From the NCBI RefSeq assembly GCF_037039395.1, contig NZ_CP146242.1:2305001-2369000 (forward strand): a DNA stretch of 64,000 bases, given 5' to 3'. The notes beneath the pieces were generated by a model. The model was not told where the DNA came from. It worked only from the letters and a program-made list of their open reading frames with translations, and did no database searches. The position numbers and the translations under genes are program-made. Below, piece by piece: positions 31,460-40,764 of this stretch; the first letter of the stretch is position 1, and the number at the start of each line of letters is the position of its first letter. The DNA is from Agrobacterium vitis. GTDB lineage: Bacteria > Pseudomonadota > Alphaproteobacteria > Rhizobiales > Rhizobiaceae.

Positions 31460-34400
31460 TGTTCTGCCTTGACCTCCATGCGTCCCGTTGCCGTGCGGGC
31501 ATAGCGCTGCGGGCGATACATGTCCTCGACGCTGGCGGCGGGGTGGTCGAACACGCCCGGTGTCACGGCGCGCACCACATAGGCCAGAACCATGTCGCCA
31601 CTCTCCTGGCTGGTGCTGTCGAGGGCAGCGACAAAGCGGTCGTCGCGGAATTCCAGATGGGCGGCTTTGGTTTCGCCCAGCCAGTCGAAATTGGCGAGAT
31701 CAGCACTGCCGACCAGGGCCGGATTGTCGATTTCCAAGCCAGCCGGCAGCAGATCGGTCACCAGCAATTGGGTTGGCAGGCTCTGTGCTCCGGCCCCGTT
31801 TGCAGCTTGGGCGACTTTCAACACCACCACATAGCGCTGGTTCTGCGCCGCCTCGCTGATATTCACCTTCTCGCCGGACAGCGTGTAATAGCTGCGCTCA
31901 ATGGTGAAGCCTTCGCTGGCCGCTGGCAGCGGATATTTCGGCACGGCCACGGTGGTGACTGTTGCCGTCAGCGGATCGGCGCCGGTATTGTCCAGCGTGA
32001 CCGGCTGATGCATCAGGTCATCGCCCTCGATTCTCGCCCGGTAGCCGCCGGTTTTCAGGCTGCCATTGACGGTCACGGCAAGGCCATCGTCGCTTTTGTC
32101 CAGCGCCCGAGCGGCCAGCAGCATCCAGCTTTCTTCCTGGGTGCTGGTATAGCTCTTGCGCTTCCAGTCTTCGATCACCGCCCTGCTCAGCGCCGGGATG
32201 ATTGGCGGCACAGGCCGGGCCTCGGCGGCCAGCGCCAGGATGGCGGCGCCGTCGCGCAATTGCGAACCGTAATCCGAGCGGGCCAGGCTGACCGGCGTGA
32301 TCGAGCCTTGCTGCGACTGGGCGCTTGCGGCGCGGAATATCGCCTCCGCCTTGACCGGGTCGCCGTAGAGCGACAGGGCCGCTGCCAGATGCGCCTTGGA
32401 CAGTGGCGTCGGGAACCGGTCCAGCATGGTATCGGCATAATAGCGCAGGTCGCTGATCGCGGCGCGGCGATTGCGGGCCAGCACATAGAGTGCATAGGCT
32501 ATCTCATTGCCCTGCGCTTCGACATCGGTGTCATAGGACAGTTTGTTGGCCAGATTGTCCAAAGCCTGCACCAGGGCGGCATCGGGGACATCAAAGCCCT
32601 TTTCGCGGGCGCGGGTCAGGAAATCACTGACATAGGCGTCCAGCCACAGGTCTTCCGAACCGGGTGCCCAAAGGCCGAAACTGCCCTGTGCTGCCTGATA
32701 GGACAGCACCCGGTAGATAGCGTCCTGAATGCGCCGGTTGATATCGGCATCCGTGGGCAGTCCGGCCACATTGGCGAGATCGTTGAGATAGAGCAGCGGC
32801 AGCGCCCGGCTGGTGGTCTGTTCGGCGCAGCCATAGGGGTAGCGGTCAAGGCTGGTCAGCAGGGCGGCAATGTCGAAATTGGCGCCGCGCGACACCGAGA
32901 GGCTCAGCGACGCGCCTTGCAACACGCTATCGGCCAGAAGATCGCCGTCCACGATCAGGCTCTTACCCGCCGCTAACGGCAATTCGCGTCGCGTCGTCAC
33001 CGGCAGCGCGGCTGGTCGCACCGGCAGATCCAGCAACCGGGTGAGCGACAGCCCGGTGTTCTTTGCCTCCCCGGTATTTGCGCTCGTGGCAGGGGCTCCT
33101 GAACCACTGTCGCCACCAGCAGAAGCCGTTACGACAGAGGTAAGCGCCACGGAAACCGTGCCATCGCCGGGGACAAGCCCCTTCAACCCGACTGACAGGC
33201 TGGTCCGCGCCCCCGCTTTCAGCGTGACCGGGATCTGCGCTTTGGCAGGGTCGATTTCCACGGATGGATTGCCCTTCAGCGACAGCAGGTAATCTCCATC
33301 AGGCGCATCGGTGGCGGCCAGATCGAGCTGGAGCCGGGCTTGATCGCCTGGGGCGAGGAAGCGCGGCAGCGAGGCGGTGATCACGACGGGGTCGCGGACG
33401 ATCACATCGGTTTGCGCATGGCCGATACCGGTGCGGTTCCAGGCCACGGCCATCAGGCGCACGGTGCCGTTGAATTGTGGAATGTCAAACTCCACCTGCG
33501 CCTTGCCGGTATGGTCGAGGTGAACAGGGCCGGAAAACAGCGCCACCAGTTTTTCCTTGGGCGGACTGGCCTGCAAGGCCATCATGCCGCCATCGCCGCC
33601 GGTGCGCAGCTTGCCCATGGCGCCAAGCGATCCGTCGATCAGCTGACCGTAGAGATCGCGCATTTCAATGCCCAAGCGGCGCTGGCCGAAATACCAGCCG
33701 TCCGGGTCAGGCGCCTCAAAGCGGGTGAGGTTGAGAATACCGACATCCACCGCCGCCACCGTGACATAGGCATCATTGCCGCCACCGGTGACGCTGATCG
33801 GCACGGTCAGTTTACGGCGCGGCTCGATCTGCTGCGGCGGCGTGAGCTTGATGGCCAGCTTGCGGTTGGCCGGATCGACGCTGAGCCAAGTGACGCCGAT
33901 GGCGCGCATCGGCATGCGGGTCTCCTGGCTTTCACCCGGGCGATAAAGGGTCGCGGTAATATAGGTACCCGCGCCAAAATTATCGGTCACGGGAATATCG
34001 ATCTCGCCGCCGGTGGCGGCGATGCTGGCGGTTTCCGTCGCGATCAGGGTTTCGGAGCCGATGGTCACCAGAACTTCACCGGCATAGCGTGACGAGACTT
34101 TCAGCTTGGCGGTTTCACCGATCTTGTAGACCGGCTTGTCGAGGCCGATTTCCAGGGCATCCGGGGTTTCGGTCGATCCTGCCTCAACGAACCAGCCGGC
34201 ATTGAATTCGATGCTGGAGGCAGCGCCATTGGGTGTTGGCGCATCGACTTCCAGCCGGTAACGGCCCCAGCCGACCGGCATCGGCAGATCGGTTTTCTCC
34301 GCGCCGATATCGACCGTGCCGCTGGCGGCCAACTTGGTGCTGGTGATCGGCTCGAAGCGCCAGGCGCTGCCATCGCGATACCATTGGTAATCGCGCTCCA

Positions 34401-37011
34401 GTTTCAGCAATTTCCACTTTGAGCCTGGAAGCGCCTGTGGCTTGCCATCGGCGTCGAGCGCGATGAGCTGGAAATGTCCGGTGCTGTTTTCGGAAAGCTC
34501 GCCGGAGAACTCTGGCTTGATGCCGATGGCGGGCTGGCCGGTCTCAACGGGAAGCGTCAGTTGCCGCTCCACTGCCCGGCCGCTGCCTTCCTTCAGGCGC
34601 ACGGATAGTTGCGCCTGCAACAGTTGCGTGGTGGCGGGCAGCTCATCGACCTGAAGATCGACGCTGCCATGGCCCTTGTCATCCAATGGCTGGAGAGCGT
34701 CCAGCGTCAGGCTGCTATTGTCTCCCGCCTCTTCATCGGCAAGGCCGAAGACGAAGCCGGGCAGGTCGTCGCGGCTGCGGGTCGGCTTGATGACCATGTC
34801 GCCTTCCAGCGAAAGGCCAGCAGCCGGTGCGCCGTAGAGATAGCGGCCATCGACACCAACCGACAGCGGCATGCCGGGTTTCAGCACGTCTGCTGCCGGT
34901 TTCAGATCGAACTCGATCCGGTCGGGCAGGAAATCATCGACCAGAAAGGTTTTTTCGGCAATGGCCGGTTTTTTCGGATCGACATGGATGCCAAGCGTCC
35001 AGGTGCCGCGCATCACCGAGGTGTCCAGCGCCAGATCCACTGCATGGCCGCCAAGACCTGCACCGGTGCTGACTATGCGGCGATATTCCACGCCGTCGGG
35101 CCGTGTGAAGATGAAGGTCAGCGGCAGGCCGTCGATGGCTTCCGCGCCGATGTCGCGGGCAAGGGCTGCAACATGCACGGTGTCACCGGGGCGGTAGATT
35201 CCGCGTTCCGTCCAGGCGAAAATATCGATGGCGCCCGGCGCGGTGCGCCCGGTGACGCCTCGGTCCGACAGATCGAAACCGGCCTTGGTCATGTCGAGGA
35301 ACACGAAATCCTTGCCCGGCTGCTCGCCGGTCAAAACGGCAGGGGCTAGCGCCGCACCGGAGCGCATCAGGCCAGCGGAAAAGGTGGCCCGGCCCTGATC
35401 ATCGGTGGTGGCGGTGCCGAGGATTTCGTTGTTGCGGGCCAGCAATTTCAGCTCGACACCGGCGATTGGCTTGGCGGAATTCAGCGAGCGGGCAAACACG
35501 TTCAACCCGTCAGTACCGGCAAAGGTGGAAAGGCCGATATCGGACACCAGGAACCATTGCGTGGCGCGGTCTTCCCATTCGTCACTTTTGCCGGCATTGG
35601 GGGATGCCGTCAGCACATAGATGCCGGGCTTGCGTTCCGGCAGAGCCTCGTCCACCGGAAAACTGGTGGTGACTTCACGGTTCAGGCTGGTTTCAATGTC
35701 GATCGAGCCTTGCCAGACCAGTTCGCCATTGTCCTTTTCGATCCGGTCGGCACCGTAACCGCTGAGCTGCGAGAGAAATTGCGAATTGCTCATCAGCGGC
35801 GCAATCGCCCGTTCGCCGATCCGATAGAGCTTCAGATTGGCCTTGTCGGTGTTAACAGAGACCAGCGGAATGCCGCGCCTTGCCGCAGATGGCAGTACGA
35901 AATGGTCGCCGGTAAAGCGCACGGTCGGGCTGCGGTCGCGGATATAGACGTCGATATCGGTCTTTGCTGCCAGCGGTTCATCGACGGAGGAGGGCAGGCC
36001 TTCCCGCAGTCCAATCGTATAGCGCTGGCCATAATCCAGCCCCTCGACACAAAGCTGGCTGTCCTTGGCTTCCAGCACCTTTGGCGGCTTGCCATTGACG
36101 GTGACGAAGGAGGTGTAATCGGTGCCGCGATTGATCAACGGATCGGAAAACTGCACGCAGGCGCGGGGGCTGGCGGCATCGGCATCGACGCTATTGCCGG
36201 TGATGCGAAAACCCTTGGTGGCTTTCAGCGCCAGATAGGCGGCGCGAACAGACTTATCGGCGACAAGCTCGAGGCTCGCCTTGTAGGCATTCAGCGCAGC
36301 GCGGAAATTCTCGTTTTTCTCCAGGGCCTTGGCCAGCACAGCCAGCGCATCGGCTCGCTCCTTGGCGCTGCGGGTCAGGTCATAGCCGAGAAGGGCAGCG
36401 TAAAGCCCCTGATTGGCAGAAGCGCGATCATCCTTGATGGTGTTGGCGGCACGCGCGGCGCTGATCCACAGGCTGGCATCCTGAGGGGAAAGCTGCGTGG
36501 AGGCCAGAAACCCGGCCAGGGCATCGGCGCCCTTGCCCGCCGACAGGCTGGCATGGGCGCGACCGATCAGCCCGTTGAGGCCGAGTTCGGGCTGTTCCGC
36601 CGTCTGTGTCAGCCGCGCTTTGAAAGCGTTGGCTTGTGTGCGCAGACCATCGGAGATGAAGCCGAGCTTTGCAGGCGCGCCGATATCCGGCTCGGTGGCA
36701 CTGGTGACAATCTTACCGGCAACGGCGCCTGCAAAGGGGCTGACCTGGTTGAAATCCGATTTCAGAAAGCACCATCGGGCCTTGATATTATAGGTGAAAG
36801 CGCGGCAGGATTTGTCGTCGATACAGCTTGCCTGGCATTGGTCCAGAGTGACGTTTTGCGCGGTGCGCAAGTCAAAGCCGCTGTAATCGCCGTCCTGGGT
36901 CAGCGCGATGCTACGGTTGGTTTCGGCAGCCATTACCGGTAATGTGGGGGTCGGCAGCATGAGGCCCAGGAGGGCAAGCACCGTCCCGGCGAATATCCGT
37001 TGCAGACCCAT
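31456..37011 (-). CDS. Bacterial alpha-2-macroglobulin with N-terminal PAN/Apple-like domain
   Basis: This 1851-residue exported protein traps proteases in the periplasm. A signal peptide (to about residue 29, ending PVMAAE) is followed by a cysteine-rich PAN-like module at about 40-95 (DQCQASCIDDKSCRAFTYN). Macroglobulin domains, the bait region and the thioester domain follow. The reactive CxEQ is present as YGCAEQTTS near residue 1394, so the thioester form is intact. Unlike E. coli YfhM there is no lipobox, so it is probably soluble in the periplasm. It is the first gene of the pair with pbpC. Confidence 0.94.
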   Translation of the reverse strand: MGLQRIFAGTVLALLGLMLPTPTLPVMAAETNRSIALTQDGDYSGFDLRTAQNVTLDQCQASCIDDKSCRAFTYNIKARWCFLKSDFNQVSPFAGAVAGKIVTSATEPDIGAPAKLGFISDGLRTQANAFKARLTQTAEQPELGLNGLIGRAHASLSAGKGADALAGFLASTQLSPQDASLWISAARAANTIKDDRASANQGLYAALLGYDLTRSAKERADALAVLAKALEKNENFRAALNAYKASLELVADKSVRAAYLALKATKGFRITGNSVDADAASPRACVQFSDPLINRGTDYTSFVTVNGKPPKVLEAKDSQLCVEGLDYGQRYTIGLREGLPSSVDEPLAAKTDIDVYIRDRSPTVRFTGDHFVLPSAARRGIPLVSVNTDKANLKLYRIGERAIAPLMSNSQFLSQLSGYGADRIEKDNGELVWQGSIDIETSLNREVTTSFPVDEALPERKPGIYVLTASPNAGKSDEWEDRATQWFLVSDIGLSTFAGTDGLNVFARSLNSAKPIAGVELKLLARNNEILGTATTDDQGRATFSAGLMRSGAALAPAVLTGEQPGKDFVFLDMTKAGFDLSDRGVTGRTAPGAIDIFAWTERGIYRPGDTVHVAALARDIGAEAIDGLPLTFIFTRPDGVEYRRIVSTGAGLGGHAVDLALDTSVMRGTWTLGIHVDPKKPAIAEKTFLVDDFLPDRIEFDLKPAADVLKPGMPLSVGVDGRYLYGAPAAGLSLEGDMVIKPTRSRDDLPGFVFGLADEEAGDNSSLTLDALQPLDDKGHGSVDLQVDELPATTQLLQAQLSVRLKEGSGRAVERQLTLPVETGQPAIGIKPEFSGELSENSTGHFQLIALDADGKPQALPGSKWKLLKLERDYQWYRDGSAWRFEPITSTKLAASGTVDIGAEKTDLPMPVGWGRYRLEVDAPTPNGAASSIEFNAGWFVEAGSTETPDALEIGLDKPVYKIGETAKLKVSSRYAGEVLVTIGSETLIATETASIAATGGEIDIPVTDNFGAGTYITATLYRPGESQETRMPMRAIGVTWLSVDPANRKLAIKLTPPQQIEPRRKLTVPISVTGGGNDAYVTVAAVDVGILNLTRFEAPDPDGWYFGQRRLGIEMRDLYGQLIDGSLGAMGKLRTGGDGGMMALQASPPKEKLVALFSGPVHLDHTGKAQVEFDIPQFNGTVRLMAVAWNRTGIGHAQTDVIVRDPVVITASLPRFLAPGDQARLQLDLAATDAPDGDYLLSLKGNPSVEIDPAKAQIPVTLKAGARTSLSVGLKGLVPGDGTVSVALTSVVTASAGGDSGSGAPATSANTGEAKNTGLSLTRLLDLPVRPAALPVTTRRELPLAAGKSLIVDGDLLADSVLQGASLSLSVSRGANFDIAALLTSLDRYPYGCAEQTTSRALPLLYLNDLANVAGLPTDADINRRIQDAIYRVLSYQAAQGSFGLWAPGSEDLWLDAYVSDFLTRAREKGFDVPDAALVQALDNLANKLSYDTDVEAQGNEIAYALYVLARNRRAAISDLRYYADTMLDRFPTPLSKAHLAAALSLYGDPVKAEAIFRAASAQSQQGSITPVSLARSDYGSQLRDGAAILALAAEARPVPPIIPALSRAVIEDWKRKSYTSTQEESWMLLAARALDKSDDGLAVTVNGSLKTGGYRARIEGDDLMHQPVTLDNTGADPLTATVTTVAVPKYPLPAASEGFTIERSYYTLSGEKVNISEAAQNQRYVVVLKVAQAANGAGAQSLPTQLLVTDLLPAGLEIDNPALVGSADLANFDWLGETKAAHLEFRDDRFVAALDSTSQESGDMVLAYVVRAVTPGVFDHPAASVEDMYRPQRYARTATGRMEVKAEQ

Positions 37012-37233
37012 GACAATTGCCCCTCTTTACGTCAATCGACCGGCGCGTTGCGACGAGCCGCCCGCTCCTCATGCATTCCCTTATCCCAAGGCTCGGAAAT
37101 GCTCAAACATTCTCGCTGTGACATCATTGCGACGGTCCCACGTCCATCCAAGGCTTGAGGGTGTCGCGCATGGAATGCGACCTGCCATTTTCCATGACAG
37201 GTCCTTTTACTCTTCCGATTTAACCATTTGGTG

Positions 37234-38514
37234 TCAATGAGGTTTTTCGTCGATCACCACATCGACCCGCAGATCGCGGCCTGCCCGCCAGCCATTCCAG
37301 GCCGCGCCAAGCCCGAGCGCGACAAACAGCAGGGCGGCCCAGGCGAAACTGCCCGTGAAACCACGGATCAGCCCGACCAGCAGCGGACCTATGGCGGCCA
37401 GGCAATAGCCGACGCATTGCGCCATGCCGGACAGATGGGCGGCAATCTGCGGGCTGCCGGAGCGCAGCACGATCGCGGTCATGGCAAGCGCGATCAGGCT
37501 GCCCTGGCCGATGCCTTGCAGCACGGCCCAGATCCACAGGGTGGAAAGGGGAGCAAACAACAGGCCGATCAGTGCGATGACAGCGAGAATGGCAACAGCG
37601 GCGTTGACAAGGCTTTGGTTCCTGCCCCGAACGGCAACCTGCGGCGCGACAATACAGGCCGCCGCCTGCACCATGACCGAGACCGAAACGACGGCGCCTG
37701 CCGTTACCCCGTCCAGCCCGCGTTCCCGCAGGATCGGCACCAGCCAGCCGAACACACAATAGGCCAGCGCCGATTGTAACCCGGTGTAAAGCGTCACGTT
37801 CCAGGCCAGCCGGTCACGCCACAGGCCCTTCACCTCAGCCTTGAACCCAGGCCTTGCTGCATGGCTCGAAAAAGCCTGCGGCAGAAACAGCAGGAACACC
37901 ACGGCAGCCGGGAGCGCCCAGGCGGCAAGGCCGATGGCCAGCGAGCCGCCACTGGCCGCCTCGATCGGCAGGGTCAGCCCGGCGGCAGCCGCCGCGCCAC
38001 CACAGAGCGCCATGGTGTAAAAGCCGGTCATCAGTGCGGCCCGATCAGGGAAATCGCGTTTCACCAGACCCGGCAGTAGAACATTTCCAACCGCGATACA
38101 GGCACCGGCAAGCGCCGTGCCGAAAAACAGGGTGGGAAGGCTGGAAAAGCCGCGCAGGGCAGTGCCGATGGCCAGAAACGCCATGACGGCCAACAGGGTC
38201 TTTTCCGCGCCATAGCGGTCGCCAAGTCTGGGTGCCAGGGGTGAGAAGACCCCAAGGCAGACCACCGGCAGGGTGGTGAGCAGGCTGGCGCCCAGCACGG
38301 AAAGCCCCAGTTGGTCACGTATTTCCGGCAGCAGCGTCGAGGCGCTGGAAAACAGCGGGCGCAGGTTGAAGGCAATCAACACCAGACTGACGCCCAGCAC
38401 GATGCGCGACAAACGCGACCGACCCGAGGCTTGAGGCGGGAGAGGGGCTTCTCCCGCCTGCGCATCGATCAGCAATTCGTCGCCAAGATCAAGCTTGGAA
38501 TGGGCATTCGTCAT
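37234..38514 (-). CDS. MFS transporter, CynX/NimT family
   Basis: A 426-residue protein with about 12 hydrophobic segments. The first-half pattern FNLRPLFSSASTLLPEIRDQLGLS is characteristic of the CynX/NimT (cyanate/2-nitroimidazole) branch of the major facilitator superfamily. The segment PLAPRLGDRYG is the loop 2-3 motif. It lies 21 bases after the FadR-family regulator and is probably its target. The substrate is unknown. Confidence 0.9.
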   Translation of the reverse strand: MTNAHSKLDLGDELLIDAQAGEAPLPPQASGRSRLSRIVLGVSLVLIAFNLRPLFSSASTLLPEIRDQLGLSVLGASLLTTLPVVCLGVFSPLAPRLGDRYGAEKTLLAVMAFLAIGTALRGFSSLPTLFFGTALAGACIAVGNVLLPGLVKRDFPDRAALMTGFYTMALCGGAAAAAGLTLPIEAASGGSLAIGLAAWALPAAVVFLLFLPQAFSSHAARPGFKAEVKGLWRDRLAWNVTLYTGLQSALAYCVFGWLVPILRERGLDGVTAGAVVSVSVMVQAAACIVAPQVAVRGRNQSLVNAAVAILAVIALIGLLFAPLSTLWIWAVLQGIGQGSLIALAMTAIVLRSGSPQIAAHLSGMAQCVGYCLAAIGPLLVGLIRGFTGSFAWAALLFVALGLGAAWNGWRAGRDLRVDVVIDEKPH

Positions 38515-38535
38515 CTGTTGGGGCTTTCAGTGTCT

Positions 38536-39216
38536 TCAGAGAGGGGTCTTATCATCAAGAAAGGCAAGCATTGGCTGCATGAAGGCGCGCACAGCAAGGT
38601 CAGCTTGATCGGGGTCGCCGCTGGCAATGGCATCGACAATGGCGCGGTGGGCATCAAGGTCCGGTTCCGGCAAAAGGCCACCGGTGGTCGCTTCGATGGT
38701 CTGGGTAACCGAGCGGGTGAAAAACTCGTAAAGCTCCAGCATGGCGGCGTTTTCCGATGCGGCGATCACCGCCCGGTGAAAGGCCAGATCGCGGGCGATA
38801 AAAGCGTTACGGTCGGGATCGGCGCCGGAATGGCCGCGCTGATCCAGCAGGGCGTGCAATTGCCTGACGGTGGCGGGTCTTGCCCTGACGGTGGCCAGCC
38901 GGGCGCCCTCGACATCCAGTGCCAGCCGAGCCTCCAGCCGGTCGCGCAGGCTGGTGCGGTGAGCAAGATCCAGCGGTTCCGGGGTGATGCGATCCTTCAC
39001 GACATAGGTGCCGGAGCCCTGGCGGGTTTCCAGCAAGCCCTGCGCCACCAGCACCCGCACGGCTTCGCGGATCGTGCCGCGGCTGACATGCAGCGCCTCA
39101 GACAGGCTTTGCTCGTTCGGCAATTTTTCGCCGACCCGCCACGTCCCACGGCCAAGGGCGGTTCGAATGCGTTCGGCGGCCCCATCGGCCAGATTGGTTT
39201 TTTGTAGAGGTCTCAT
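38536..39216 (-). CDS. FadR-subfamily GntR transcriptional regulator, probably leaderless
   Basis: About 226 residues. The N-terminal winged helix contains GEKLPNEQSLSEALHVSRGTIREAVRVL, and the all-helical FCD ligand-binding domain has metal-site-type histidines (DLAFHRAVI, DAHRAIVDAI). ATG 39216 is chosen because residues encoded upstream (to 39267) are a translation of the 49-bp palindrome at 39214-39262. No Shine-Dalgarno sequence precedes this ATG, and a -10-like TATCAA ends eight bases before it, so the mRNA is probably leaderless. It is followed by the MFS gene, with the EamA-type gene divergent. Confidence 0.9.
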   Translation of the reverse strand: MRPLQKTNLADGAAERIRTALGRGTWRVGEKLPNEQSLSEALHVSRGTIREAVRVLVAQGLLETRQGSGTYVVKDRITPEPLDLAHRTSLRDRLEARLALDVEGARLATVRARPATVRQLHALLDQRGHSGADPDRNAFIARDLAFHRAVIAASENAAMLELYEFFTRSVTQTIEATTGGLLPEPDLDAHRAIVDAIASGDPDQADLAVRAFMQPMLAFLDDKTPL

Positions 39217-39262
39217 CCGACAATTGATAAAGTCATCCGATGACTTTATCAATTGTCGGATG
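39214..39262. promoter_or_regulatory. 49-bp perfect palindrome: divergent operator/promoter for the gntR and EamA genes
   Basis: Perfect 24-bp arms (39214-39237 and 39239-39262) surround a single C at 39238, and the left end includes the gntR start codon. On either strand the palindrome reads TTGATA, 17 bases, TATCAA, a good -35/-10 pair that is the same in both directions. The centre AAGTCATCCGATGACTT looks like a GntR-family operator. The likely role is autoregulation and divergent control (inference from sequence). Confidence 0.8.
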
Positions 39263-39352
39263 CGCATTTATTTCAGTGGATCTATATGGGCGGTTCGCTT
39301 CGCGCATGATAGGGACCGCTAATTCGCTCCTTTTTTATTAAGGCCTACAGTC

Positions 39353-40267
39353 GTGATCCGTTCCCTCCTTGCCAATTTTCAGACCTCTCGTGCCACCGGT
39401 CCGGCCATCATGCTGGCGGGGATGCTGATGTTTGCGCTGAACGATGCCATGGCCAAGGCGCTTGTCGCTCATTACGGGCTGGGTCAGGTCGTGGTGCTGC
39501 GCAGCCTGGCGGCTTTGCTCCTGCTTTTGCCGTTTCTGGTGCGAGATGGGCTTGCGCCGATCCTCAGCGTTGAACGGCCCTGGATGCAGCTGGCGCGGGT
39601 GACGTGCTCGACAGTGGAAATCATCGGCTTCTATTATGCGGTCAGCTATCTGCCGCTGGCCGATGTGATGACCTATTGGCTGGCCGCGCCGATCTATGTG
39701 GCCGCCTGCGCGCCCTTTCTGCTGGGCGAAAAGCTTGGCTGGCGGCGCATCACCGCCATCGTGGTCGGTTTTATCGGCGTGATCATCACGCTGGAACCGT
39801 CGCGGGCGATGTTTTCGGCACCGGCGCTGATTTCCATTATCGGCAGCGCGGCCTTTGCTTTCATGATGCTGTCAGGCCGTTCGCTGCGGGCTACGCCGGA
39901 TAAGTTGCTGGTGCTGTTCCAGGTAACGGCGGCGCTGGTTGGCGGATTGTTTTTCGCGCCCTTCGACTGGGTCGAGATCGGTTCCGTCACCGATATCGTC
40001 ATGCTGGGCCTGCTCGGCATCGTCGCCATGGCGGCGCATATGCTGGTCAATCGCGCCCTGAAAATATCCGATGCCGCAGCGGTTGCGCCCTTGCAATATA
40101 CGCTGCTGCTGTGGGCTGTGCTGTTCGGCTGGCTATTCTTTGGCGATGTGCCGCGCACCGGCATGGTGATCGGCGCAGCCCTGATTATCGGCTCCGGCCT
40201 GTTCATTTTCTTCCGTGAGCGGCATTTGAACAAGACTGACAGCGTGCTGCCGGCGGTGCCGGAATAG
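39353..40267 (+). CDS. DMT-superfamily transporter with EamA domains
   Basis: A 304-residue inner-membrane protein with about ten hydrophobic helices in two EamA repeats. The first repeat has PAIMLAGMLMFALNDAMAKAL and the second begins near ALISIIGSAAFAFMMLSGR. It likely exports a small metabolite. It starts at GTG 39353, about 90 bases from the divergent palindrome. The stop lies three bases from that of the convergent DUF454 gene. Confidence 0.9.
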   Translation: MIRSLLANFQTSRATGPAIMLAGMLMFALNDAMAKALVAHYGLGQVVVLRSLAALLLLLPFLVRDGLAPILSVERPWMQLARVTCSTVEIIGFYYAVSYLPLADVMTYWLAAPIYVAACAPFLLGEKLGWRRITAIVVGFIGVIITLEPSRAMFSAPALISIIGSAAFAFMMLSGRSLRATPDKLLVLFQVTAALVGGLFFAPFDWVEIGSVTDIVMLGLLGIVAMAAHMLVNRALKISDAAAVAPLQYTLLLWAVLFGWLFFGDVPRTGMVIGAALIIGSGLFIFFRERHLNKTDSVLPAVPE

Positions 40268-40270
40268 AGG

Positions 40271-40633
40271 TTATTGTTTCGGCTCTGGCCTGCTGACCAC
40301 GAAAGCCGCCGAGCAGAGAAGAATAATCCCGGTGCCAACGCGCACGTAAAGTGGTGCGGACGAGAAGAACCACATCACGGCAAAGCTCAGCCCCATCGCC
40401 ACAACGGCGGCGACCTTGGCGCGCCGCGAGATTGCGCCCTGGCGTCGCCAGTCCATTAGCGGCTGGCCAAAACGGGGATGGTCAAGCAACCATTGCTCAA
40501 AGCGCGGCGAGGAGCGGGCAAACAGGGCGGCGGCAAGGATGATGAACGGCGTGGTCGGCAGCACCGGCACGAAAATACCGACAATGCCGAGCCCGACGAA
40601 AAACCAGCCCAAGCCCAGCAATATCAGCCGCAT
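40271..40633 (-). CDS. YbaN family (DUF454) inner-membrane protein
   Basis: A 120-residue protein. The first segment LGWFFVGLGIVGIFVPVLPT followed by TPFIILAAALFARSSPRFEQWLLDHP is the DUF454 signature, and two more hydrophobic helices end the protein. ATG 40633 is used because GGGAG lies just upstream; an open frame extends to 40729 without family similarity. The function of the family is not established. Confidence 0.88.
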   Translation of the reverse strand: MRLILLGLGWFFVGLGIVGIFVPVLPTTPFIILAAALFARSSPRFEQWLLDHPRFGQPLMDWRRQGAISRRAKVAAVVAMGLSFAVMWFFSSAPLYVRVGTGIILLCSAAFVVSRPEPKQ

Positions 40634-40716
40634 GTATACTCCCTCAAACCAGATCCTATCCATGATACAGGATTTCTTGGGTATGTACTCCAGGGGCGGA
40701 TAGATCAATTTCTCTA

Positions 40717-40750
40717 TCTGCCAGCGCATGTTGACGTCAACGCTGGCAGA
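40717..40750 (-). terminator. Hairpin after dgoA
   Basis: Arms TCTGCCAGCG and CGCTGGCAGA (10 bp, perfect) enclose a 14-base loop, itself containing the palindrome TTGACGTCAA. It lies 15 bases beyond the dgoA stop. No U run follows on the minus strand, so it may protect the 3' end rather than terminate transcription. Confidence 0.55.
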
Positions 40751-40764
40751 CAGTGGATGCAGCG

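Noticed and set aside
31438..32976. 512-codon open frame antisense to the alpha-2-macroglobulin gene
   Set aside because: It mirrors codon structure of the opposite strand in GC-rich DNA, has no recognisable domain, and the macroglobulin gene is clearly real.
38514..39267. gntR starting at 39267
   Set aside because: The first 17 residues would simply translate the palindrome; the conserved domain begins after ATG 39216.
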